Origin: a virus
Reading direction: 5' to 3' (one strand)
Length of the DNA: 23,588 bases
Virus record (IMG/VR): IMGVR_UViG_3300038825_000502
Coordinates: 2,001 to 25,588 of that record
The notes below the pieces were generated by a model. That model made no database searches. It saw only the letters and a program-made list of their open reading frames with translations, and was not told the origin of the DNA. The translations under genes were made by a program, and so were the position numbers. Each line of letters opens with the position of its first letter. Position 1 is the first letter of the stretch. Shown piece by piece: positions 14,017 through 20,444 of the stretch.

Positions 14017-14480
14017 CTAGTTAATTTATTAACCAAGTTTCTATCCATCGTATTAAAATTTAAAGGATAAGCTTTATATAATTTGTAATGTTTACCTTTA
14101 ACATTAACAGATTGAATATAACCTTTCTGCTTTAAACAATGTACATATTGCCTAACAGTATATATTGACATTTTTATATCTGTTGATGCGTATACATCAA
14201 TAACTTTGATATAATCATTCTTCCTGATTACCTGATATATACTAAACTCTCCTTTAGTCATTGGTTGATTACCTTTGATTAAAGTAGGATTATTTTTGTT
14301 TTCTTTATTAGTAATAATACTATCTAAAGTAGGTACAAAAACATCAAATTGATCTGCTAATTGTTTGGCAAGTTCGTGGCATCTATGCCCTGATCTATGA
14401 CCTTTATTCTTAGCATTCTTAGATACAATTTCCAATGTTTCAAGCAATGTTGACATTTTAGTTAGATGTTGTCTTCTCAT
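14013..14480 (-). CDS. Possible winged-helix DNA-binding protein
   Basis: A 155-aa protein. I chose the ATG at 14480 (MRRQHLTKMSTLLETLEIVS) because GGAGG lies 7 nt upstream and it forms an ATGA overlap with the preceding stop. The N-terminal part is helical and basic ('KNAKNKGHRSGHRCHELAKQ'). The C-terminal 80 residues read like a winged helix: 'MTKGEFSIYQVIRKNDYIKV', 'SIYTVRQYVHCLKQKGYIQS' (recognition-helix-like), and 'VNVKGKHYKLYKAY' (wing). It may repress or modulate phage or host promoters; the terminator and new promoter directly behind it suit autogenous control. The assignment is structural inference by eye. Confidence 0.6.
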   Translation of the reverse strand: MRRQHLTKMSTLLETLEIVSKNAKNKGHRSGHRCHELAKQLADQFDVFVPTLDSIITNKENKNNPTLIKGNQPMTKGEFSIYQVIRKNDYIKVIDVYASTDIKMSIYTVRQYVHCLKQKGYIQSVNVKGKHYKLYKAYPLNFNTMDRNLVNKLTS

Positions 14481-14698
14481 TGTTTTTCCTCCCATTGTGC
14501 AATTCTGATACTAGCCATTCTTTCAGCAAGTACGATTTGGTTACAAGGATCACAACAATACCCATTATGGATAGGTTCAGCATTATTACCACCATACCAA
14601 TAAACAGTATTACCATCTTTATCATTGCCTAAAAACTTAGGTTCAATATCTTTTTTACAGATACAACATTCAATGATTTTTGATTTATCAATAGACAT
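14477..14698 (-). CDS. Small zinc-binding protein
   Basis: A 73-aa protein with two Cys clusters: 'ECCICKKDIEP' near the N-terminus and 'GYCCDPCNQIV' near residue 48, as in a zinc ribbon. Between them is 'YWYGGNNAEPIHNG', a block I associate with small conserved phage proteins of unknown function. AGGAG lies 7 nt before the ATG at 14698. It follows the 25-aa membrane peptide and overlaps the next gene by 4 nt. It probably binds zinc; the partner or target is unknown. Confidence 0.68.
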   Translation of the reverse strand: MSIDKSKIIECCICKKDIEPKFLGNDKDGNTVYWYGGNNAEPIHNGYCCDPCNQIVLAERMASIRIAQWEEKQ

Positions 14699-14709
14699 AT
14701 TTTCTCCTA

Positions 14710-14787
14710 TTAAAATATTAAAGCCAAAATAATGATCACCAATAAGATGACCATTATACGAGATACGTTTGCTAGAAATTCACCCAT
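14710..14787 (-). CDS. Tiny single-span membrane peptide (25 aa)
   Basis: An ATG at 14787 shares a base with the TAA of the DUF932-like gene (TAATG), then a 25-codon frame ends 12 nt before the next gene. The peptide has a short polar start (MGEFLANVSR) and a purely aliphatic segment (IMVILLVIIILALIF), a textbook single transmembrane helix. The gap between the flanking genes is exactly filled by this frame. It has no separate ribosome-binding site, so translation would depend on termination of the gene before it. Role unknown; holin-like or membrane-anchoring roles are possible. Confidence 0.55.
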   Translation of the reverse strand: MGEFLANVSRIMVILLVIIILALIF

Positions 14788-15803
14788 TAAGCGTTAGCCA
14801 TTTCTAAATTTTGCCATGCGTCTGATGTCAATAATTCTCTGACTACATCTGCTCTCTGTCTTTCTACATTTGGTTTGTTAGCATTAGTTCTGCCACCATT
14901 GATAGTTTCAACTTTGAGAGTTTCAGGATTAAATCTTTCTACCTTATGATCAGTATGCGTTGACCAATGTGTAAGAGCATTATAACAACCCCAAAGAGTA
15001 GAACCTAATTCCTTTTTCTCTTCATCAAATAAACCAAGCAAGTAATTTAGCTTAGTTTCATTTACAGGATTAACACCAACTTCAGCAGATTTGGTTTTCT
15101 TAAGACAGATAGTTTGTTTTAACATATCAGCAAATTGTTGATCTGTTACTTGTATCTTTCTCCAATTTAACATCAAATCTTTTTGATGATGCCACATAGA
15201 TAAACCTAAGCCTGATTTTTGGATCATTGCAGATGGCGACAAATTTAACGTATGTTTCTTCTTTTGATGATAAGATTTTTCTCCACCAAACACCAAAGTA
15301 TTTCTACATAAGTTTCTATATGCTCCTGAGAAAACTTGGAACGCCCAAGAAGTATCAACAGAATTAAATACATCTATTCTAGCCTTAACAATATCTTTTG
15401 AATTTGAAACAGGAATAGAAAGATCATCATAATAGATAGTTCTTTGAGCTTGTAAGCCACCGTTGATAAGCTTATCTACAACTCTAATATTCTGCTTAGG
15501 TAAATCTGTTTTATCTAGAATATCAGCTTGTAAAGAAAACAAATCTTGATGAGGTACAAGTTTGTAAGTATCTGCTATTGGTCTAGATTGTAAAACCTGA
15601 CCTAAACTTTCATTGTACAAACCTGAATATCTTTCAAGCTTAACTTGATTACCAATTCCATTTTCATCTTCATCATAAGCAAATAGATCTATTCTTTTTA
15701 TCTTTGCATTATCTGAAAATAATGAAACATCAAAAGGATTGTTGTGTTCGTGAATTGTATTTGATTTCAAGTTTGTTTCTTGATTTGTTATTATGCTATC
15801 CAT
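14787..15803 (-). CDS. DUF932-like protein
   Basis: A 338-aa soluble protein that resembles the DUF932 / phage-plasmid-like family by its core: 'KARIDVFNSVDTSWAFQVFS' followed by 'GAYRNLCRNTLVFGGEKSYH' and a downstream 'HTLNLS'. The N-terminal part contains 'SRPIADTYKLVPHQDLFSLQ', also expected before the core. The C-terminal part has 'GSTLWGCYNALTHWSTHTD'. Molecular function of the family is not established; members are common in phages and plasmids near replication or regulatory genes. ATG at 15803 has only a weak AAGAG upstream; the preceding 80-nt gap folds into two small hairpins. Confidence 0.75.
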   Translation of the reverse strand: MDSIITNQETNLKSNTIHEHNNPFDVSLFSDNAKIKRIDLFAYDEDENGIGNQVKLERYSGLYNESLGQVLQSRPIADTYKLVPHQDLFSLQADILDKTDLPKQNIRVVDKLINGGLQAQRTIYYDDLSIPVSNSKDIVKARIDVFNSVDTSWAFQVFSGAYRNLCRNTLVFGGEKSYHQKKKHTLNLSPSAMIQKSGLGLSMWHHQKDLMLNWRKIQVTDQQFADMLKQTICLKKTKSAEVGVNPVNETKLNYLLGLFDEEKKELGSTLWGCYNALTHWSTHTDHKVERFNPETLKVETINGGRTNANKPNVERQRADVVRELLTSDAWQNLEMANA

Positions 15804-15883
15804 AATTTTTTCTCTTTCTAGGCTAAAAGCCTTTTGGTTACGCTACCTGAATTAGTAGCTAATTTATTTCTAAACTATCTAGA
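15804..15883 (-). other. Intergenic leader with two hairpins
   Basis: The gap before the DUF932-like gene contains GCTAC/GTAGC arms (15842-15846 with 15855-15859) and AGGCT/AGCCT arms with a 3-nt loop (15820-15824 with 15828-15832). No T-run follows on the minus strand, so these are not terminators for this operon. They could tune translation of the downstream gene, whose ribosome-binding site is weak. Confidence 0.4.
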
Positions 15884-16276
15884 TTAAATAGCAAGAAATT
15901 CTTTTTTATTTTTTATCTGCCTTTGTTTCTTTCTTAGAAATTCAAAATCAACTTTTTCTAAACCTTTAGCAGAAATGTTTTTAGGAACATTTATAACTAC
16001 AGGAGTGAACTTAAACTTGGTATCATTTGAAGATAGAGTTGACATTTTTTTACCATCAACTGTAATATCGCCACGAGTTTCTATCCAAACCTTAGCACCA
16101 CAACTAAGTGGTTTATCAGGCGAGTAGACTAACTCCATCTCGCCATTGACCTTGACATTATGTGCATAGATATTCTTGCCACCTTGTTTGATTGTAAAGA
16201 CAGGATTGTTTTCGCCATTCTTTGCATTGGCTTTGATTACATGTTGGTTCACATGGATACGAGCAATCTTATTCAT
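15884..16276 (-). CDS. Conserved-looking phage protein of unknown function
   Basis: A 130-aa protein, largely beta-rich, beginning MNKIARIHVNQHVIKANAKN. It contains 'PVFTIKQGGKNIYAHNVKV', 'ELVYSPDKPLSCGAKVWIET' and a basic C-terminus (RKKQRQIKNKKEFLAI). The start 'IHVNQHVIKAN' and 'PDKPLSCGA.VW' block look familiar from other marine phage hypotheticals, but I know no function. AGGAG lies 7 nt before the ATG, which shares one base with the stop of the preceding zinc-ribbon gene (TAATG). Confidence 0.65.
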   Translation of the reverse strand: MNKIARIHVNQHVIKANAKNGENNPVFTIKQGGKNIYAHNVKVNGEMELVYSPDKPLSCGAKVWIETRGDITVDGKKMSTLSSNDTKFKFTPVVINVPKNISAKGLEKVDFEFLRKKQRQIKNKKEFLAI

Positions 16277-16428
16277 TATCTATCTCCTCTATCTTCAGGT
16301 AGATCATCTACGTTAACTAGATTATCTGAGCAACAAAATGGACAATCTTTTCCATCCTCAGTTTTCATTAGTTCATACTCATGTAAGACAGACTTACACC
16401 TAAAACATTGATAAATTTCACTCGGCAT
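16276..16428 (-). CDS. 50-aa zinc-ribbon protein
   Basis: A short gene of 50 codons. It begins MPSEIYQCFRCKSVLHEYEL and has a CxxC pair at 8/11 and a second near 29-33 in 'KDCPFCCSDN', a minimal zinc ribbon. GGAGG lies 6 nt before the ATG. The start overlaps the previous gene by 11 nt and the stop overlaps the next start by 1 nt, so it is locked into the operon. The acidic tail reads VNVDDLPEDRGDR. It may bind nucleic acid or protein; no family is named. Confidence 0.68.
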   Translation of the reverse strand: MPSEIYQCFRCKSVLHEYELMKTEDGKDCPFCCSDNLVNVDDLPEDRGDR

Positions 16429-16771
16429 TCCAAACCTCCAAAAGAGTTTCATCAATTAGATTAATTAACTCAAAACAAAATCGTCTAGTAGAACGAATTT
16501 CATTTTCATCTTTATGATGCTTTTTTAACTTATCTAAGACTTTAGTTAAAACTATCTCGCTTGGATAAACACCTGATCTAAGCTGATCTAGATAGAACTC
16601 TAATTGTTTTTCCTTGTTATGTAGCTCAAGTGCTTTCTCTTCAACTAGATTAACTTGACCATCATATTCGCTTTCAGCTTGTTGGATAGCATCTTCATCT
16701 GACATGCCCTTTTCCATAAGCTCATTTACTCTGTCTTCGATTTGACTTTCGTGGAAATGTTCTCTGCTCAT
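16418..16771 (-). CDS. Small acidic helical protein
   Basis: A 117-aa protein rich in Glu, Asp and Lys with no Cys pairs or membrane segment beyond a moderately hydrophobic C-terminus. It begins MSREHFHESQIEDRVNELME and has long helical stretches ('SDEDAIQQAESEYDGQVNLV', 'VLTKVLDKLKKHHKDENEI', 'FCFELINLIDETLLEVW'). AGGAG lies 7-8 nt before the ATG. A 52-nt gap separates it from the gene to its right. Small acidic phage proteins can inhibit host enzymes or mimic DNA, but nothing here shows that. Confidence 0.6.
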   Translation of the reverse strand: MSREHFHESQIEDRVNELMEKGMSDEDAIQQAESEYDGQVNLVEEKALELHNKEKQLEFYLDQLRSGVYPSEIVLTKVLDKLKKHHKDENEIRSTRRFCFELINLIDETLLEVWNAE

Positions 16772-16823
16772 TTCTTATCTCCTAAAATTAAAATGAAACA
16801 AACAATTACTACAGATAAACTAC

Positions 16824-17447
16824 CTAGTCAACATCTTTATTGATATCTAGATAAACTCTAAGACATTTGGATTTCTCGATTGGCTGACCATAACTATATC
16901 TTTTCCAACCCTCATTCTTCTTAGTTTCATCATTGAGATACTGACCACGAACCCTGAGTTTATAGCTGACATTATTCAAATATTCCCTCAATAGGCTGAC
17001 AAATTTTCTGCCGTTACTGTCGTTAGGTATCTCGCTAAACACATACCTATCTCCCTTGACGCTAGTGACGTTATTGTATGCTTTGTGCCAATAATCAAAT
17101 TTCCCTTTTAAGGATGATATTTTTTCATCCTTTTCTTTGAGTTGTTTTTCAAGGCGTTGACAATTATCCCACATGATATTGTAAACGTTTTTTGACACCA
17201 TATCCAATACGTGTTGGTTTAACTTATCTCTCTCCTTAATTAAGTCATCTCTTTCTTTAGTTAGACTATTTACCATGATCTCATTCTTCTCTAGATCATC
17301 TACACTTGCGATAAAGTTATCTTCTGCGAGTTTCTTCCACCTTGATTCCTCGCTACACATCTTGACAAAAGCATTTCTTACATATTGATCAGGCATGTTA
17401 GCTATGTCGATAAACTTGCCTTTACTTCTAGAATAATATTGTGTCAT
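16824..17447 (-). CDS. Coiled-coil protein of unknown function
   Basis: A 207-aa protein. The ATG at 17447 is preferred over the GTG one codon earlier because GGAG is 8 nt upstream; it shares one base with the previous stop (TGATG). Residues about 50-115 form a coiled-coil ('LTKERDDLIKERDKLNQHV', 'QRLEKQLKEKDEKISSLKG'). The C-terminal part is mixed and aromatic ('KFDYWHKAYNNVTSVKGDRY', 'RVRGQYLNDETKKNEGWKRY'). No catalytic motif is seen. A structural or partner-binding role is possible. Confidence 0.6.
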   Translation of the reverse strand: MTQYYSRSKGKFIDIANMPDQYVRNAFVKMCSEESRWKKLAEDNFIASVDDLEKNEIMVNSLTKERDDLIKERDKLNQHVLDMVSKNVYNIMWDNCQRLEKQLKEKDEKISSLKGKFDYWHKAYNNVTSVKGDRYVFSEIPNDSNGRKFVSLLREYLNNVSYKLRVRGQYLNDETKKNEGWKRYSYGQPIEKSKCLRVYLDINKDVD

Positions 17448-17776
17448 CACGATTTCTCCAACGCTTGTTTCATTTCTTCTTCTGACATTTTAGCTAGTCT
17501 TTCTTCTAATTGTGCATTAGTTTCGATACCATACAAAGTAGCTAGTTTATCTAATGTTTCTTGACCTGAACTAGACATTCTATCATATTCCCAATACAGA
17601 TCACTTACATATTTTTCTGTGAGATTTTTTTTCTCATTTACAAGATTTCCATGTCTTTTTACTTCTACTATATAGCCATTATTTTCTAATATTTCTAATA
17701 CTTTATCGAGATTATCTGCACATAAAACTCTTTTTTCATCTGCATCATCACTATAAACTTTAAAACTTGTTATCAT
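17447..17776 (-). CDS. Small protein of unknown function next to the methyltransferase
   Basis: A 109-aa protein beginning MITSFKVYSDDADEKRVLCA. It has an alpha/beta-like first half ('DNLDKVLEILENNGYIVEVK') and a helical acidic second half ('ETLDKLATLYGIETNAQLEE', 'MSEEEMKQALEKS'). The ATG at 17776 has GGAG 8 nt upstream. The region around its start matches that of the next gene closely. It lies 32 nt after the methyltransferase stop. No domain is recognised. Confidence 0.6.
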   Translation of the reverse strand: MITSFKVYSDDADEKRVLCADNLDKVLEILENNGYIVEVKRHGNLVNEKKNLTEKYVSDLYWEYDRMSSSGQETLDKLATLYGIETNAQLEERLAKMSEEEMKQALEKS

Positions 17777-17808
17777 CACGATCTCTCCATAGTTTCGTAC
17801 ATTTTCTT

Positions 17809-18969
17809 TCAGGCTAATTCCCTACCAAATTTATTTTTAGTTGTCAAACCTTTTAAGATACACTTAATAGTTTCATTGTTCCAACCATTACCAAGCATCT
17901 TATAACCTTGAGAGTTACTAACAGACTTACAGTAATCATCAGGTAAAGTTTGCAACCTACAACACTCCTTAACAGTTAGCTTTCGCCAATGTAGTTTGTG
18001 TTCGCCATAAGCATCAGGATATCTACCTTTGGGCAAAGGCGAAACTACCGTGTCTTTAGTTAAGGTAGATAAGCATCTTGATTTACCTGAGTCCGATACC
18101 TCTAATGTTTGAACTATAGGTAGACTAGTATCATCATCCTTACGAACACCATTACTATCTAGTCTTCTACCTGTGATTGATGCAGAGTTGCAAAGTATCT
18201 TAGGTTCTCTGTGTCCACCTTGCATGGTAGTTAAAGTGGGGCATTTACCATGAATGGAATACACTCTCTTGATAATGTCATAACCTTTAAGATCAGCTAC
18301 TCCTACCTGATGACAACCATCTCCAAATACCAACTGTCTTCTTGATTTCTCAAAGTACATCTTCAAGTTACCACCTTTCCAATAGTTTGCATCTAGACAG
18401 TATGACTTGTTTCTATCTACACAACCACACTCGATAATATCTTTAAGTACGATACCTCTATCTTCAGGCATATCAAACTCTAGATCAGTAATATACATGC
18501 GAACTCTACGTTGAGCAGATACCAAAGCACTATCAATGATATGTAGTTTTAGTTTTGGATTTATCTCTTGTAGTTTAGATAGGATAATCTGTTCCCATTC
18601 TTTTTTCATTTTGACATTTTCAAAAAGTAGTTTGACATTTGGATTGGCAGTATAGATAGCCTTATAGATGTCGAGGAATGTGAAAAACAATTTGGATTGT
18701 TCGTGTTCAAAATTTAATTGTTTTCCTGCCACCGAAAATCCCTGACAAGGCGATCCACAAAAAATAACATCAATGTCTTTGTGTGTAACTAGCTTATCTA
18801 ATACGCCTTCAACACTACCTAGATGAATAAGATCATCATGGTTATCGTTAGCTATCTGAATAGCATACTTATTGATCTCTGATGAATACCATTTAGTGAC
18901 AGGCAAACCTAACTCTTTTACAGATTGCCTAGCTACACTACCACCTGAGAATAACTCTAAATAAATCAT
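17809..18969 (-). CDS. DNA cytosine-C5 methyltransferase
   Basis: A 386-aa enzyme that transfers a methyl group from S-adenosylmethionine to C5 of cytosine in DNA. Visible motifs, in family order: I 'LELFSGGSVARQS' (4-16); IV 'CGSPCQGFS' with catalytic C75; VI 'FENV' (E117); VIII 'SAQRRVRMY' (QRR at 153-155); a target-recognition region with 'CPTLTTMQGGHREPK'; IX-like 'RKLTVKECCRLQTLPDDY'; X 'QGYKMLGNGWN'. The length is normal. AGGAG lies 8 nt before the ATG. It is the first gene of the minus-strand cluster, behind the promoter at 19030-19001, so it is probably made early. No restriction endonuclease gene adjoins it, so protection of phage DNA from host restriction is the likely job. Confidence 0.93.
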   Translation of the reverse strand: MIYLELFSGGSVARQSVKELGLPVTKWYSSEINKYAIQIANDNHDDLIHLGSVEGVLDKLVTHKDIDVIFCGSPCQGFSVAGKQLNFEHEQSKLFFTFLDIYKAIYTANPNVKLLFENVKMKKEWEQIILSKLQEINPKLKLHIIDSALVSAQRRVRMYITDLEFDMPEDRGIVLKDIIECGCVDRNKSYCLDANYWKGGNLKMYFEKSRRQLVFGDGCHQVGVADLKGYDIIKRVYSIHGKCPTLTTMQGGHREPKILCNSASITGRRLDSNGVRKDDDTSLPIVQTLEVSDSGKSRCLSTLTKDTVVSPLPKGRYPDAYGEHKLHWRKLTVKECCRLQTLPDDYCKSVSNSQGYKMLGNGWNNETIKCILKGLTTKNKFGRELA

Positions 18970-19000
18970 ATCTTATCTCCTATATTTATGATCAGGGTTT

Positions 19001-19030
19001 CTTATACACCTAACTAAAAACATCTGTCAA
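19001..19030 (-). promoter_or_regulatory. Promoter of the minus-strand methyltransferase cluster
   Basis: On the minus strand, TTGACA (19030-19025), an 18-nt spacer and TATAAG (19006-19001). The expected start is near 18994, giving a short leader of about 25 nt before the methyltransferase ATG at 18969. A tract of T/A runs at 19031-19052 lies upstream and may act as an UP element. Confidence 0.72.
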
Positions 19031-19053
19031 ATTATTTTTTTTTATTTTTTTTC

Positions 19054-19083
19054 TTGACGCAAAATTACATCTCGTGGTATACG
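19054..19083 (+). promoter_or_regulatory. Probable promoter of the replication operon
   Basis: TTGACG (19054-19059), an 18-nt spacer and TATACG (19078-19083). The -35 box is good but the -10 box matches only four of six consensus positions, so it may need an activator. It diverges from the methyltransferase promoter; the -35 boxes are 23 nt apart with a T/A-rich tract between. Confidence 0.55.
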
Positions 19084-19115
19084 CAATTATCCCTTTGGGA
19101 GATACACCCCACGAG
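19071..19115 (+). promoter_or_regulatory. Foldable leader / operator before the replication operon
   Basis: CTCGTGG (19071-19077) and CCACGAG (19109-19115) are inverted repeats. They enclose a smaller TATCCC/GGG-ATA stem with a TTT loop. As DNA the repeat could be an operator overlapping the -10 box; as RNA only the 3' part would be transcribed. GGGAGATACACC at 19097-19108 matches the motif at 12609-12620. The ribosome-binding GGAG (19123-19126) of the first gene lies just after. Confidence 0.5.
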
Positions 19116-19131
19116 GTAGATTGGAGATAAT

Positions 19132-19338
19132 ATGAGTAGACCACATAAGATACCTGAAGAAACTAAGAGTTACAATCTGACAGTTTCAAAGGCAGATTAC
19201 AATGAACTAGAGAAATTTGCTACTAGGGAAACAGATAGGTATGCAACACAAGTAAGCGTAGCTGATCTTATCCGAAATGCAATAAAACTATACTTAGAAG
19301 ATTTAAGGATAGCAGATGATGGAAGAGATAAGAACTGA
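19132..19338 (+). CDS. Ribbon-helix-helix-like DNA-binding protein
   Basis: A 68-aa protein, first in the plus-strand operon. 'KSYNLTVSKADYNELEKFAT' has the beta-strand then helix of a ribbon-helix-helix domain, and 'VSVADLIRNAIKLYLEDLRI' has the second helix with the usual 'S.ADLIR.AI..YL' wording. Members are small dimeric transcription factors that bind inverted repeats. The foldable leader with CTCGTGG/CCACGAG arms lies directly upstream, so self-regulation is plausible (inference). GGAG lies 5 nt before the ATG. Its end overlaps the next gene by 23 nt. Confidence 0.75.
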   Translation: MSRPHKIPEETKSYNLTVSKADYNELEKFATRETDRYATQVSVADLIRNAIKLYLEDLRIADDGRDKN

Positions 19339-19576
19339 TATTACTCAACGTACCTATGATAAGCACCATGTATTATGGGCAAAGCTATCTGCAGTACGTT
19401 TAGGTTTAGTAGACAAAGAACAAGTTAAACTAGGTAATCAGCGAGACTACCTGACATGGATGCCTATCTGTGTAGCAAAGTCTCGTAAGTTACTTAAGCA
19501 CAACTTTGAACTAGATAAATTAGCACAACTATATACTGTGAATACTAAACAGTATAGAGATGCTACCAACAAATGA
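19316..19576 (+). CDS. Small basic protein of unknown function
   Basis: An 86-aa protein beginning MMEEIRTDITQRTYDKHHVL. AAGGA lies 6 nt before the first ATG (19316), so I keep that start, though the second ATG three bases on is possible. It is helical and basic, with 'WAKLSAVRLGLVDKEQVKLG', 'VAKSRKLLKHNFELDKLAQL' and a tail YTVNTKQYRDATNK. It overlaps the genes on both sides (23 nt before, 4 nt after), consistent with tight co-translation ahead of the primase. No domain is recognised. Confidence 0.65.
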   Translation: MMEEIRTDITQRTYDKHHVLWAKLSAVRLGLVDKEQVKLGNQRDYLTWMPICVAKSRKLLKHNFELDKLAQLYTVNTKQYRDATNK

Positions 19577-19659
19577 GTAGATTAAATAAACATATATTAG
19601 CATTGATTGTGATATTTATTATTTTACGGATGTTACAATCCAATGGTATAAATTTATGA
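19573..19659 (+). CDS. Tiny single-span membrane peptide (28 aa) before primase
   Basis: ATGA overlaps join it to the gene before (19573-19576) and to the primase after (19656-19659). The 28-aa product has a basic start MSRLNKH, an aliphatic stretch ILALIVIFIIL, then a polar tail RMLQSNGINL. That is one membrane helix with a cytoplasmic-positive N-terminus. The primase has no good ribosome-binding site, so translation of this frame may be needed to deliver ribosomes to it. A membrane tether for the replication machinery or a purely coupling leader peptide are both possible. Confidence 0.55.
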   Translation: MSRLNKHILALIVIFIILRMLQSNGINL

Positions 19660-20444
19660 AGTGGTTAAAAAGTTATGTTGAATCCCTTTCCATACCTGCT
19701 TATGGGCGTTATAGGTCTGATTGCCCTGTATGTGGCAAGCCTAACACATTTAGTGTAAGTGATAATGGCTTTGAAAGATTGTGGTATTGTTTTCATGCTG
19801 ATTGCAATGTCAAAGGTGGCACAGGTATTAGCCTGACAAAAAACAACTCAAGTCAGGCGTTTGTTAAAAGAGAAACAAAACAAGAAGAAGCTGATATAGA
19901 TTTTGTTATACCTGACACATTTGTATCTTTATCTAGAAACATCAACGCTGAAAATTATGTCAAGCAAGTACAATCCTACGATGCTTATCTAGGTGGATTA
20001 GCTGACATACGGTATGATTTTCAAAGAGACAGGGTAGTCTATCTAGTTAAGAATGGCGACAAGGTTGTTGACGCAACAGGTCGAAGTTTATCTGATAACA
20101 AGCCTAAGTGGTTACGCTACGGTGTAAGCAAACAACCTTTTGTTTGTGGTTTGGCTGATATTATTTTTTTAGTAGAGGACTGTCCTTCAGCATGTAGCGT
20201 ATCTAATCTTGTAACAGGCATGGCATTGATGGGAACATCATTGCTGGACAATCACATACAAGTAATTCAAAATTATAAAAAAATTTTTGTAGCTTTGGAC
20301 AGAGATGCAACTAGAAAAGCAGTTGACATTGTCAGGCATCTGTCTAATTATGTACAGACAAAATTAGTTGTACTAAAGAAAGACCTGAAGAATATGGAGA
20401 AAGAGGAGAGAGATGACTTCATCAACAATCATATCAGTAGATAA
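19656..20444 (+). CDS. DNA primase (T7 gp4 N-terminal type)
   Basis: A 262-aa enzyme that makes RNA primers for lagging-strand synthesis. A zinc-binding domain is formed by C23, C26, C45 and C50 ('SDCPVCGKPNTFSV', 'WYCFHADCN'). A Toprim-type catalytic core follows, with Glu in 'IFLVEDCPSA' (E174) and Asp residues in 'IFVALDRDATRKA' (D215, D217). In T7 the primase and helicase are one polypeptide; here they are separate genes overlapping by 32 nt in different frames. The C-terminus is charged (KKDLKNMEKEERDD). The start is set by the ATGA overlap with the membrane peptide. Confidence 0.88.
   Translation: MKWLKSYVESLSIPAYGRYRSDCPVCGKPNTFSVSDNGFERLWYCFHADCNVKGGTGISLTKNNSSQAFVKRETKQEEADIDFVIPDTFVSLSRNINAENYVKQVQSYDAYLGGLADIRYDFQRDRVVYLVKNGDKVVDATGRSLSDNKPKWLRYGVSKQPFVCGLADIIFLVEDCPSACSVSNLVTGMALMGTSLLDNHIQVIQNYKKIFVALDRDATRKAVDIVRHLSNYVQTKLVVLKKDLKNMEKEERDDFINNHISR

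Noticed and set aside
14013-15803. Shared phrase DSIITN[K/Q]E in the winged-helix-like and DUF932-like proteins, suggesting duplication.
   Set aside because: Only eight residues, with different codons and unrelated surroundings; probably chance.
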